Origin: Erigeron canadensis
Lineage: Eukaryota > Streptophyta > Magnoliopsida > Asterales > Asteraceae
DNA: 64,000 nt
Direction: 5' to 3'
Assembly: GCF_010389155.1 (NCBI RefSeq)
Contig: NC_057764.1
Coordinates: 16,678,001-16,742,000 of the forward strand
The notes beneath the pieces were generated by a model. The model searched no databases, was not told the origin of the DNA, and saw only the letters and a list, made by a program, of their open reading frames with translations. This document shows, piece by piece, positions 23,568-34,794 of this stretch; position 1 is the stretch's first letter; every line of letters starts with the position of its first letter. The position numbers were made by a program, and so were the translations under genes.

Positions 23568-23895
23568 TTATATTTTATTTATTTAATAATATTCTTAGAT
23601 TTTTGTTAATTTATTTATTGTTAGGTGTAACGTGTGTGTTATTTCTTGACATGATTGGTATATGTAGTCAAGTATATATATGGGTTCGCGTTTTTCACTC
23701 GAATACAAAACATAGGGCTAATTACATTAAAATATGTATCTGAATGTGTGTAACATTTAATATATGTGTTTTAACAATCTAGATCATAAATTGTTCAATA
23801 CTTATCTTCTGGACAATTAATTCAGTTAATCACTTATTTTATCAAATCTGTATGATTGTATTAAGTAACACGAAATTGTTCTTAAAATATTGTAG

Positions 23896-26475
23896 ATGGA
23901 TTCTGAACTTGACTCTCAAGCTAATGAGGATATACAAGTTGAAGAGGTTGAGTCCGTGGATACCGAAGTAGCAGGAGGCAAGAGAAAACGTAAGGATAGG
24001 TCAATTGCATGGAAATACTTTGAAAAAGATCCGAATAGTATTCAAGGTACCAAACTGAAATGTATGTGCAAAAAGTGTAATACTGTTCTCGTATATGATA
24101 GTATTCAAGGTACGGGTAATCTTCTTCGGCATAAAGATAGATGTTATGGTAAAAATTATCATGATGTTGGTCAAATGCTATTTAATAGTGACATGGCTTT
24201 ACGGTCACGTAAATTTAATCAAAAAACTTTGCGTGAGTTGCTTGTATCTTGTACCGTTAGGCATGAATTACCTTTGTCATTTGTTGAATATAAGGGTGTT
24301 AGAGATGTGATTGAATACTTGAATACTTGTACCGGTCACGTAAATGACGAGGATCTAAGGGTGTTAGAGATGTGATTGAATACTTGGGTGTTAGAGATGT
24401 CATTTGTTGAATACAATTGTTGAATATAAGGCATGAAAAACTTTGCGTGAGTTGCTTGTATCTTGTATCTTGTACTGATGCTGATTCCATGACTAGAAAT
24501 ACTTTAAAAGCCGATTTAATTGAGATGTTTAAGACAGAAAAGGAAAAACTTAAAAGTATGCTTTTGGAATCAACGAGAATGTTATGTTTAACTTCAGATT
24601 TGTGGTCTTCAATTAATACGGATGGTTTTTTGGCAATTACAGTGCATTTTATTGATAAAGAATGGGTTTTGCAAAAAAGAGTTTTGGCCTTTTCTCATAT
24701 GCCACCACCCCATTCTGGTGTTGCTCTAAATGCAAAAGTGTTTTCGATTCTAGAAGAATGGGGATTAGAAAAAAAGATATTTTGTATCACTTTGGATAAT
24801 GCGTCTTCTAATGACCGTTTCGTTCGGCTATTACGTGATCAATTAGATACAAAATCCCCACTTGTTTCTAAGGGTAGGTTTTTTCATATGAGATGTTGTG
24901 CACATATTGTAAACTTGATTGTGCAAGACGGGCTGAAGGAAATTGATCAGGCTGTTGTTAAGGTTAGAGAGAGTATCAAGTATGTTAAAGGATCAAAATC
25001 ACAAGTAAGAAAGCAAAAGTTTTTAGATTGCATTAAGTTACTTTCTTTGAGTTCTACAAGGGGGTTAAGGCAAGATTGTCCTACTAGGTGGAATTTTACA
25101 TTCCTAATGCTTGATTGTGCCATTTATTACCGAAAGGCATTTGTCCATTTGGAAATAAGTGATTCTAATTATACAAGTTGTCCAAGTGCTACTGAGTGGG
25201 ATACCATTGAAAAGATTTGTGTTTTCCTTGCAGCTTTTTATGATGTGACTAGTGTTTTCTCGGGTACCAAATATCCTACTGCAAACTTGTATTATCCTCA
25301 CATTTTTATGGTTTATTTTACTTTGCATGATAGTATGAGTTCAAAGGATGAGTATATGAGACGTATAGGAGCGTCTATGATGGATAAATTCAAGAAGTAT
25401 TGGTCTGATTTTAGTCTCACTTTAGCCATAGCCGTGGTATTTGATCCAAGATATAAGTTGCATTTTATTGAATGGAGTTATAATAAGATTTATGGAGCGG
25501 ACAACTGTCAATATAGTGATGTAGAATTGTTATTGAGTACCACTTTTGATGAATATGTGTTATATTTCGGTAATGCTTCCTCGACAACATCAAATCATGC
25601 AAGTACTTCAAGTAGCAAGGCTGGTGAAGAAACAAGCAATGATACAAGACGTCTCTTTGGAGTTAGAGCAAAACTTTTGGTAATTTTTATATGTTATATA
25701 TATATAATATAAACTTTATAGTTTTTATGTTTTTATATAAATAATGATTGAATTACTATTTATGTATTATACTTTATAGGATTTCGATGAGTTTCAAAGC
25801 CAAGAAAGTACAAGCAACAGAAAGTCAGAGTTACAATTGTATTTGGAAGAGCCAAGAATGGAGAGGACATTGAAACTCGATGTGCTGGCTTTCTGGAAAT
25901 CCAATGAGTTTAGATATCCCGTACTTGCAAGGATGGCTCGAGACTTCTTGACCATTCCAATATCTACTGTCGCATCAGAGTCCACATTTAGTGCCAGCGG
26001 AAGAGTACTTAATAAACATCGAAGTTCACTTGCTAAAGATACCGTTGAGGCACTTATCTGCACAAAAGATTGGTTGTTTGGAGGCTGTGGTGAAATTGAT
26101 ACTGATGATCTCGCCGAAGATATAATGTCATTGTCGCTTGAAGTTAGTCCTGAATCAGGTGCTTCAAACTCAGTCAACAATTCCAGCTCGTTTACAAAGG
26201 TACTGTGGTGTCTTTTCTTTTTGTGCTGCTGTTTTGATCAAGTATTGTTGTGTCTTTCTTCGGTTTACAAACCTACTGTGCTACTGTGCTGCTGTTTTAT
26301 CTCTTTTTATAATCTACTGTGCTGCTGTTTTATCTCCATCTGTACAGCAGTACAGCCCCCGAGATTACATAATTAAGCCTCGTTATCTTATTTTGCAATC
26401 TGTTAGTTTTCAAGCTTGCATCATGTCACTTACTTAAGCATATGCTTACTGTTTTCTGTTCCTTTTCAGGTTTGA
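23896..26475 (+). pseudogene. hAT transposase (BED finger, hAT dimerisation domain)
   Basis: Exon with ATG at 23896 directly after an AG acceptor. A BED zinc finger (KCMCKKCNTVL ... GNLLRHKDRC) fills residues about 50-90. The frame closes at 24375 inside a scrambled stretch of small duplications and resumes at 24417-25679, with TLKADLIEMF, CLTSDLWSS (first catalytic Asp), ITLDNASSND (second Asp) and CCAHIVNLIVQDGL. Intron 25680-25779 has GT-AG ends. The next exon, 25780-26199, holds the hAT C-terminal dimerisation domain (WKSNEFRYPVLARMARDFL, ASESTFSASGRV). A last intron, 26200-26469, leads to a stop two codons on. Only the 24330-24480 rearrangement clearly breaks the gene. Confidence 0.88.
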
Positions 26476-26961
26476 TTTGGCTTTATAATGGAAGATATAC
26501 AAGCAAAGTTGTTGGATTTTGACTTTTAAGAACTGGTGTATTTGTTGATGGACTCTTTTGGTTATGTATTGAACTAGTGTATTGATGATGGACTCTTTTG
26601 GTTATGTATTAAGACTTTCACGAACTATATTGTTGATGGACTTTTATTGTTGTGTATTAATTAGACTTTCTGGAAATTTTGTATTGTTAATTTGTTGATA
26701 ATTTTGTTAAAAGTATAACTGTATTAGTTAAGACTTAAGATTTCAATAGATTATAGAAATTATGTAAACAGATTCTTAACAGGTTCTTAACAGGTTCTTA
26801 ATAGGTGTACCTGTTAATTTTCGTGTCGTGTTCTTGTCCGAAAAAAATGACACGAACTCTTAACAGGTCGTGTTCGTGTTTATACTTAACCGGTTCGTGT
26901 CTTAACAGGTTCGTGTCTTAACAGGTGTCGTGTGACCTGTTATGCCAGCCTTACATACAAG

Positions 26962-28323
26962 TCCAGGTGCTCAAAAGAGAAAGCATGACTTATATGGGAA
27001 AACTTTAATAAGTGCAAGGCGCCACAAACGAAGAAGCTAACAAAATGATCTTTTTGCCAGCACTTAAAAAGTTTTCATATTGTTCATCCATGGAAAAGTG
27101 GAAGATAATTCTCATAGGGAAGTTATAAACACAAAATATATGTGTATAGATATATATGTATATATATATATATGAAATAAAAACATTTTATATCCTTCTC
27201 ATCCACGGGATGAAAGGATAGACATTTCTCATTGGGGAGTGATAATATGTGATAATATTAAAGGAAACTAAAAAAATAGTATTCGTCACACCTAGAATAT
27301 TTATTCATCCTTAACATTTATCGTATGAAAGGATAAGTACTTCTCATTGGGAAGTAATAAAAAGGAAATCACTCCATCATATATATTTTACGTCTTCATC
27401 ATTCATTGAATGAGAAGATAAGCATTTCTCATAGGGAAACGGCGCGCATAAAATTTATTCATATGATAAAAAGGCAAACACTTCTCATCGGGAAGTTACA
27501 ATTCTTGCGAGTAAGAAATAATAAAGTTTTAAAGAAAAATATGTATATATAAATATATCTTGTAAGACCCAGACGTGGGCAAAGAAAAAGTAAATTTCAA
27601 AATGCATGGGAAAGATTCTAATAGGTCTACCTATCGACATCTTGGTCATTTCAATATGCCCGAGGTACAAACATGGTGTGAAGTATATATCCACACAAAG
27701 CACATTCCTTATTAATATCCACAACTAAATGGCCGAGAAGACCTCATGGGTTAAGACTTATAGGTCCCTAAACCTCTCGTGTCACATCTGTGAGGGAACT
27801 GAAGGAAGAGAATCCTTTCCTTCTTCACATTTGATAGCATGGATATGCATGTGTGAGAAAGAGTCACTTGTATTCAAACACACACAAACGAACATATATA
27901 TATATACAATGATGTACAATTAGTAGAAAATATATTACAATGTCCATGACAACCACATTTATATAACAAATTAATTATACATTAAGTCCATGACAACAAA
28001 ATTATGATAATGACAGAATAAGTGTCACTTTCATATATGACATTCGACATAGGACTTACACAAGGTGCATACATTTTGCAAAAGATATATTTACAAGGTA
28101 TGGAGGTGTAAATATGTCATACAAAGGTTATATATTTGACACCTCACATACATGAAAGAAAGAGGTGCAACAAAGATGTCATGTCCAACCACCTAGTCGA
28201 AAAGAACGTCATGGCTCGGAATAAAGGAAATCCTTGAACCAGACCTACAAAAGGCGAGAAGCTTATTAAAGTTTACATACAAAATCTTTAAGAAATCTTA
28301 TTATATGTAAACTTGGGGGGATT
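26962..28323 (+). repeat. Element G internal non-coding region with degenerate tandem repeat
   Basis: Between about 27095 and 27500 the motif TTCTCATNGGGAAGT follows GAAAGGATAAGCA-like lead sequences at roughly 80-120-bp spacing (five or six degenerate copies). There is no coding content. It ends with the polypurine tract at 28311-28323. Confidence 0.65.
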
Positions 28324-28654
28324 TGATCGTGTATAGATATCCACGACAATAAGACGAGTGGATAATAGCAAGTAAAGTAATCTCTCGAAACCCCTAATAT
28401 GTATTCTCAAAAAGCTCGAATTACAAAGGATGTCTCGAGTTATGTAATAGTACTCTAACCTTGCTTAATCAGCCAAAATAACCCCTCAAGGGTATGGCTC
28501 GAGTTATATTGCTCTGGTAATGAGTTCGCTTGAGTTTTGCTCGAACAAGGATGTGTCGCGAGGGGATACTCGAGTAGTGGATGATGCTCGAGTAATAGAT
28601 GATGCCCGAGTTATGACCTTATGATCATACTTGCTCTAGTAATGATTCTCATGC

Positions 28655-29245
28655 TCATGCCTTGCTAGAATAGCACATGGCATGAGCTATGACATGCCTT
28701 GCTAGAATAGCACATGGCATGAGCTATGACATACCTTGTTAGAATAGCATGAGCTATGACATGCCTTGCTAGAATAGCACATGGCATGAGATATGACATG
28801 CCTTGCTAAAATAGCATGAGCTATGACATGCCTTGCTAGAATAGCATGAGCTATGACATGCCCATCTAGAATAGCACATGGCATGATATATGACATGCCT
28901 TGCTAGAATAGCACATGGCATGGGCTATGACATGCCTTGCTAGAATAGCACATGGCATGAGCTATGACATGCCTTGCTAGAATAGCACATGGCATGAGTT
29001 ATGGCATGCCTTACTAGAATAGCTTGAGCTATGACATGCCTTGCTAGAATAGCATGAGCTATGACATGACTTGCTAGAATAGCATGAGCTATGACATGCC
29101 TTGCTAGAATAGCACATAACATGGTTATGGCATGCCTTGCTAGAATAGCATTAGCTATGACATGCCTTGCTAGAATAGCACATGGCATGAGATATGACAT
29201 GCCTTGCTTGAATAGCACATGGCATGAGCTATGACATCCCTTGCT
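28655..29245. repeat. Minisatellite in the element G 3' LTR
   Basis: About 16-18 tandem units built on GACATGCCTTGCTAGAATAGC. They alternate between a roughly 39-bp form with an extra CACATGGCATGAG and a shorter roughly 30-bp form. Long ORFs reading through it are artefacts of repetition. Confidence 0.9.
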
Positions 29246-29537
29246 CGAGTGCATGTCATATTTTATAGCTCGGTAAAATATAACATCTTGGTAGGCATGA
29301 GAACAAAGGTAACCTTGATAAATATTCATATGGATAATCAATACATGTCAAGCTACAGTCTTTATAAAGAAAAGGAAACTGAAAACATTAGAATCCTCGA
29401 AAGTGTTTGTCAGCTTTCTAAATATACTTTCTATAAAAGCTCAATTCAATACCTGTCAATACACACATTCAATTCAATCACATTCAATACTTACAGTCAA
29501 TCAAGAATCAATCATATCATATTCATCACACAATCAA

Positions 29538-32469
29538 TGTAACACCCCGAGCTAGGCTCGAAATACTACCGAAAAGATATAGCGTATACATGGGATTATC
29601 GTAGAACATGAACTATATGAAAATAAAGGGATTCAGTGAATCCATCATCAACAACAAGTACATAAAGCATAATGCAAATAGGGGCAAATGAATCCTTGAT
29701 CCACGTAAGACTAAGCCCAAACTCTAGCGCAAGCATCCATCAACCATCACGTCTTGGATTCGCAAGGTTACCTGAAAAGTGTACTAAACAAGGTCAACAC
29801 TAGGTTGGTGAGTTCGTAGGGGCAAATGACGAGGATCTAATGCCAAAGCCATTCACAATATGAACTAAGCTAATGAACAAGGAACACACTTACAGTAAGT
29901 CCTTAAAAGGCGCAAGTACTCAATATAGGTTGGCTCGTAGCGCAACCTGGTCCCACATGTATCCATTGCACAATCATACCATAACTAGAACACACATAAT
30001 GCACAAGAACACAGAATGTCGACATCAACAAATATCCATCAAGTTCTAAAAGGCCAGACATGTCCATCAATGTCCCTCAATTGTTCTCATGTCATCCAAT
30101 TGTCATCAAGTACGTATAGCACCTGTTTATTGCACATGCACACATTGTCCCTCTATTGTCATCGATATTGTCATCGAGTACATAAGTACCCGTTTAATGT
30201 CATCAAGTACATAAGTACCCGTTTAATGTCATCTAGTATATAAGTACCCGTTTAATGTCATCAAGTACGTAAGTACCCGTTTAATGTCATCAAGTACATA
30301 AGTACCCGTTTATTGTCATCATGTCCATCAACTCAACCATGCACAATGCACATACATTTCATACGACTTTACATTTAAGGAATCTTAGATGTTTGTATAC
30401 AGGGTCACCCGCAGCCTTCCCACCACATCTCCAACTTATTAAATGTATCATCGTCTTCCATGTATGTACAACTACCCTAATCATAAATAAATCAATCATA
30501 CTCAAATAATACATAATCAATCAATGTCCATCAATGACCCTCACATATGTACTCACATAATGAACTACACAAGGTATTTAGAATACGTATAGTAAACAAG
30601 AACAAGTAATAATGATATCAAGAAGTATCTAACAAGTTCTATAATGCCCAACATGTCTATCAATGTCCCTCAATTGCACTCAATTACACGTAATGTACCT
30701 CATTGTACTCAATTGCGCGTAATGTACTTCATTGTACTCAATTGCACCATGACCATCAATGTCCACCCAGAAACAAACACTATGTGTATATACTTCGTAC
30801 GATACTACTTTTGAAAGGCCTTTGATGCTTATATATAGGGTCACCCGCAGCCTTCCCACCACATCTCCAACCTTTCGAAGGTATTATCGTCTTCCATATA
30901 TACACAACTAACCTAAAAGTCAACCAAACACGCACATACAACAATCAGATAACAACCACATATTTACACGTTAACAATTCCATCAATCAAACAATGTCAT
31001 CACTTAAGACACTCAACATATGCACAATCAAGTCATGTCATCATCAAGGAAATCAAACGTATGCTCAATTGAACTATGTCATCAATCAAGGCAACACATA
31101 ATTGCACAAACAACAAGTTAACACACAAAGGTTGTGCACTTTTCAGCCCGAATCTCAAACGAGTAGGGAGCTACGAACTCACCTTGATCGGCAATAGCAA
31201 GTTAATATCAAGCTACGAATGCCCAATGGTTGTCCAAAGTCCACAACCTAACAATATATGTCACAATACAAGACATGGTCAATACTAGTTATACTATACC
31301 ACAATTTCCCTTAAAGATGTTTTATAAGTCATTCGAGAACGTTTAAATGACAAATGAAGAGTTTTGGTTAGACACGGTTCAATGACTTAGCACCAAAATT
31401 CCACTTGAAAATCAAAGTGTTTAGAAATGTGTTTAACCAATTTTGTTAACCTTAGTATGTTAATATAAGACTAACAAACAAGTTTTGGATCATTAAAAGT
31501 TGACCGATAACCGAACAAAAAAGTTGGGGAAGGAACAGAAATACTGCGGCCGCTCGCACAGTCGGCCGTGTGAGCATCTGTATTATGGGAAAACTGCAGC
31601 CACAAGCACTGAGCGTCTGTCTGTGCGGCCGTGCTCCTACTGGCAGATTTTTGACTCCAAAATCGACTAAGGAAGCTCCAAAACACATTTTTATGCATAA
31701 ATCACCATATTTTAACATCATTGAACATAACCCATATCATAATCTCAATCCATAGCATCAAATCCTTGCTCAAATCCATTTTGACCCATTTCAAAACCCT
31801 AATTTTGACCCAAATCCATTTTGAACCTAAATTTGACCAACAATGCTTAGATTGGACAAGGAAACATGATTAAAAGAATAAAATGATGAATTTGAGTTAG
31901 AATTCACTTGCCAAAACTTCCACAAATTGCCAAACCCGAAAATTACTCAAAAGAAGATGTTCTTGCACTTTTGACAACCCAAATCTTTGATATGTAATGA
32001 AGATGATGATAAGGATGATGATTTTAACACAATTCTAACTTGAAACCATAATTTGGTGTAAGAATCTTAGAGAGAGAGAGACATTAGTGTGTATGTGTGT
32101 TTTGTTCTTGCAAGAAGAAAGAAAGAAAAAGATAGGGTGAAGAATGAATGGATGGGTGGAAAATAAGGAAGATAGGGTTGGGTGATGGGTCATGGGTTTG
32201 ACCCATGGAGGATCCATTTCATGTTGCTAACCAGATTTAATGTCATCTAGTACCGTAAAGCCAATTAGATATAAATGTCATCTCAAGGTTTAGGTTCGAT
32301 TTGCACCAACGATAATATCGACTAGCACATATATCTTAAACGATAAATTGATCTATTTGGACACATTACACTTACATGAACTCCAAATTGCACTTGAACT
32401 ATATTGGCCAACTCGATAGTTAGTTAAATTGTACATATGGTCAAAAGGTCAGGAACCACGATTGTTACA
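29538..32469 (+). mobile_element. Element H: solo LTR, 2.93 kb, TSD ATCAA
   Basis: Flanked by ATCAA (29533-29537 and 32470-32474). The uninterrupted target is visible in the left LTR of element G, at about 20550. It starts TGTAACACCCCGAGC and ends GATTGTTACA, giving 7-bp inverted ends. There is no PBS, gag or pol inside, so a solo LTR left by recombination is the simplest reading. Inside are a 29-bp tandem array (30170-30320), a 34-bp GGGTCACCCGCAGCC unit at 30393 and 30838, a CAATTGCGCGTAATGTAC duplication (30665-30750) and a GC-rich patch (31545-31660). Confidence 0.85.
30170..30320. repeat. 29-bp tandem repeat in solo LTR H
   Basis: About five copies of a unit containing GTCATCAAGTACATAAGTAC followed by CCGTTTA, with few differences. 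Confidence 0.85.
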
Positions 32470-32642
32470 ATCAATGCTTACAGTCAATCAAGAATCAATC
32501 ATATCATATTCATCCCACAATCACTGCCACCTTAGACTCGCTAAGAGTTTGTTAGGTTCGCACTGATTTATCAGGAGTTGTAGTGACTATTCCCTAATCT
32601 TAATTCGTCACTGAACTGATCAATTTAGGTTCAAACATTTCT

Positions 32643-33945
32643 TATCTGGGAAAACTCCATGGTTCTCTTTCTCAAACGTTTCTCTTTTTGTCATCAACTC
32701 TTTTATCTCTTTGCTTGTGCAATCTCTTATCTTCTTCAGGTGCTCTAACTCCTTTCGCATATGTTTCTCAAATGCTATCTCTTTATCTCTCATTTTCTTC
32801 TCGAACTCTTGTTTCTCCATCTCAAAGTCTTGGAGTAATTCAAACTTCCAAAACTCTAGTTTACTTCTCAAGTCAGTTTCTATCTTTGACTTCATGTCAT
32901 CTAACTTTCCTTTTGGAATTTCATCTTCCTTAATGAGAATTCCATTTCCTTTCTTTTCTTCTTTTAAGGATGTTGTCTCTTTTTCATCCTTAGTAGTAAC
33001 CATCAATAGTGCTGGTTCGTCATTTTCGAACACAAGGTTTGCTTTTTCTTCTCTATGGTTTGGTTTTGTACAATTTCCAGCAAAGTGTCCAAAATCTTGA
33101 CAATTATAACATTGTATATCTTTAAGTTGTCTCCTTGGATAGTTTTGATCTCCAGGGCTTTTCTTCCATCTATCAAAACTATCTTCATTCTTGTTATCTC
33201 TTATGAATCTTCCTTGACCTCTTCCTCGAGTCTAATAACCACCGCTTCCTCTATTATTTCCATAGTTGCGTTCATAATTTTTGTCATTCTCTTGACGTGT
33301 GAACAACAATTTTTCACTATTATCTTCTCGACTTTCTTTTCTAAACTTAAGTCTTTCTTCGTAAGTCTTAAGTTTCCTAATAACCTCCTCTAATTTCGCT
33401 TCCTTAAAATCAACAAACATTTCAATGGTTGCTACTATTGATATAAACCTATCTGGTACTGCATTTAGTAATTTCCGCACTTTTGTTTGTTCATCAAATG
33501 TCAATCCACATGTAGCAGCCTTTGTAATAATACTCATCATCTTTCCGGCAAATGAATCTATTGATTCATCTTCTTTCATCACGAGTCTCTCAAATTCTGA
33601 TTTCAATTGTTGCGAGTGCGCTTGTTGAACATCTTCTGTCCCAACAAATCTAGCCTGTAATGAGTCCCAAATTTTCTTTGCCATTTCACATCCCGCAACT
33701 TGCATTTGCAAATCTTTGGGCAATCCTTGGAATAGATATGCAGATGTAGAACTATCCTTTTTTATATCAACCTCTTTTGATGTACCTGTTCCTTCTACTA
33801 TATCCCATATTCCATTTGCCGCAAGTATCTTCTTCATTCTTAATGCCCATAGTGTATAATTGCTATTGTTTAAAATTGGACATTGATATGATGATAACGG
33901 TATGACAACTTCGTTGAGAACACTTTTGTTTTAATCTCCCGACAT
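32643..33945 (-). pseudogene. Element F gag, N-terminal 436 codons
   Basis: Start ATG at 33945-33943; codon 5 is TAA. The copia gag core follows, with NYTLWALRMKKILAANGIW, then AYLFQGLPKDLQMQVAGC, EMAKKIWDSLQARFVG and LLNAVPDRFISIVATIE. A TAG at about 33234 interrupts an Arg/Gly-rich segment. The CCHC knuckle CYNCQDFGHFAGNC lies at about 33075-33115. A 100-residue Lys/Glu coiled-coil-like tail runs to the insertion point of element G. The frame continues in 19945-20241, for about 534 residues in total. There are only two nonsense codons and no frameshift, so it is a fairly young copy. Confidence 0.85.
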
Positions 33946-34794
33946 ATCCTTTCAGTTTGGTTTTCTTCTAAAACCAATATAGTTCTAATAATCGTTGATC
34001 TTAACTTTCCATCTAACCAAAATAATTCTCCAAACAATTCTATAGTTTTTTTTCACAAGAATTTATAATAGAAAAAAAAAAATCTAACCTTTAATCTATT
34101 CCTTTAATAGATTAAAATTAAATAGTGAAGTAGTGGAAATAAAACCTGATAAATTTCCTCCTAATCTATATGTTTCTCGTGGGCCTCTTTTTCCTAAAAA
34201 AAAAGGCACGCCCCTTTTTCCAAATAAAAATTGCTCCTTTCTTTTTCCTTTCTCAAATAATCACGCTTCTGCTTCTTGTTCCTTCTTTCTTCTTCACGCA
34301 ATTAGAGTTGTTTTTTTTTTTTGCTTCTAATCAATCGGTTTCTTTGGTAATCAAACTTCTTCGGCTAATGATCGACGGTTAATATCCTCTGATTTCTTCT
34401 TTGGCACGCACACGGCGGCGGTTACTTTTCTTCTCCGGCAACACACGGGCGGCGGTTACTCCTTCGCACAACCGGTATGTTTCTCTCTTTTTTCTTTCTC
34501 TCTTCTACTTTCTTTGAATCTGGTTTCTTTTGTTTTTTGTTAATTGATTCCCTGAATCAATTACTTCTTAGTTTCTCTTCTTTTCTTGATTAGTTTGATT
34601 GATTCCCTGAATCAATATGTCTTTATCTTCTCTCTCTTTTTTACTTTATCAAATTCGATCTTCACTTGATCGGCTTTTCTTGATTGATTCCCCTGAATCA
34701 ATTTTCCTCACTGACTTTCTTCTCTAAAACGATTCCTCTTGAATTGTCGCTGGTCTCTCCTCTCTGGTTCAAACGACCTTGGCTCTGATGCCAC
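33946..34794 (-). other. Element F leader and primer-binding site
   Basis: Leader with pyrimidine-rich plus strand. The plus-strand motif TTGATTCCCTGAATCAATT recurs four times as inverted TTGATTC/GAATCAA palindromes (34548-34705). The PBS is GGCTCTGATGCC (34781-34792), a one-base variant of the initiator-Met site. Apparent ORFs at 34133-34382 are low-complexity artefacts. Confidence 0.6.

Larger units (their letters stand above)
22983..26953 (+). mobile_element. hAT transposon, 3971 bp, TSD CATACAAG
   Basis: Flanked by a perfect 8-bp duplication CATACAAG (22975-22982 and 26954-26961), the hallmark of hAT elements. The 11-bp terminal inverted repeats TAAGGCTGGCA / TGCCAGCCTTA are perfect. Both ends carry many subterminal copies of CTTAACAGG and TTCGTGTC in both directions, the sort of sites hAT transposases bind. 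It carries an interrupted transposase gene. It is inserted in element G. Confidence 0.95.
20247..32637 (+). mobile_element. Element G: gag-only gypsy-like LTR element, TSD TTTCT
   Basis: Plus-strand element with LTRs starting TGATCGTGTATAG and ending TTCAAACA, flanked by TTTCT (20242-20246 and 32638-32642). After the left LTR comes TTGGCGCCATCCGTGGGACC, the TGGCGCC-type priming region of many plant gypsy elements. A polypurine tract CTTGGGGGGAT precedes the right LTR. The only coding region is gag (20809-22653); no protease, RT, RNase H or integrase motif was found. Such gag-only elements have been described as TR-GAG. It hosts a hAT transposon and a solo LTR. Confidence 0.88.
28324..32637 (+). 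repeat. Element G 3' LTR, split by solo LTR H
   Basis: Starts with the same TGATCGTGTATAG as the left LTR and ends at 32637 with TTCAAACA. Without the inserted element H and one TSD copy it is about 1.38 kb, against 471 bp for the left LTR. It contains a minisatellite at 28655-29245. Confidence 0.88.

Noticed and set aside
28655..29245. CRISPR-like regular repeat array
   Set aside because: Units are contiguous variants of one minisatellite without unique spacers, in a plant LTR; ORFs 28702-28896 and 28940-29341 merely read through it.
29538..32469. Element H as a complete non-autonomous element with internal region
   Set aside because: No PBS, polypurine tract or pair of long terminal repeats inside; the 445-bp-spaced 34-bp repeat is too short to be LTRs. 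A solo LTR fits better.
34133..34382. Phe-rich ORFs in the element F leader
   Set aside because: Pyrimidine-rich leader sequence gives open frames by composition; the PBS and gag orientation show the opposite strand is transcribed.
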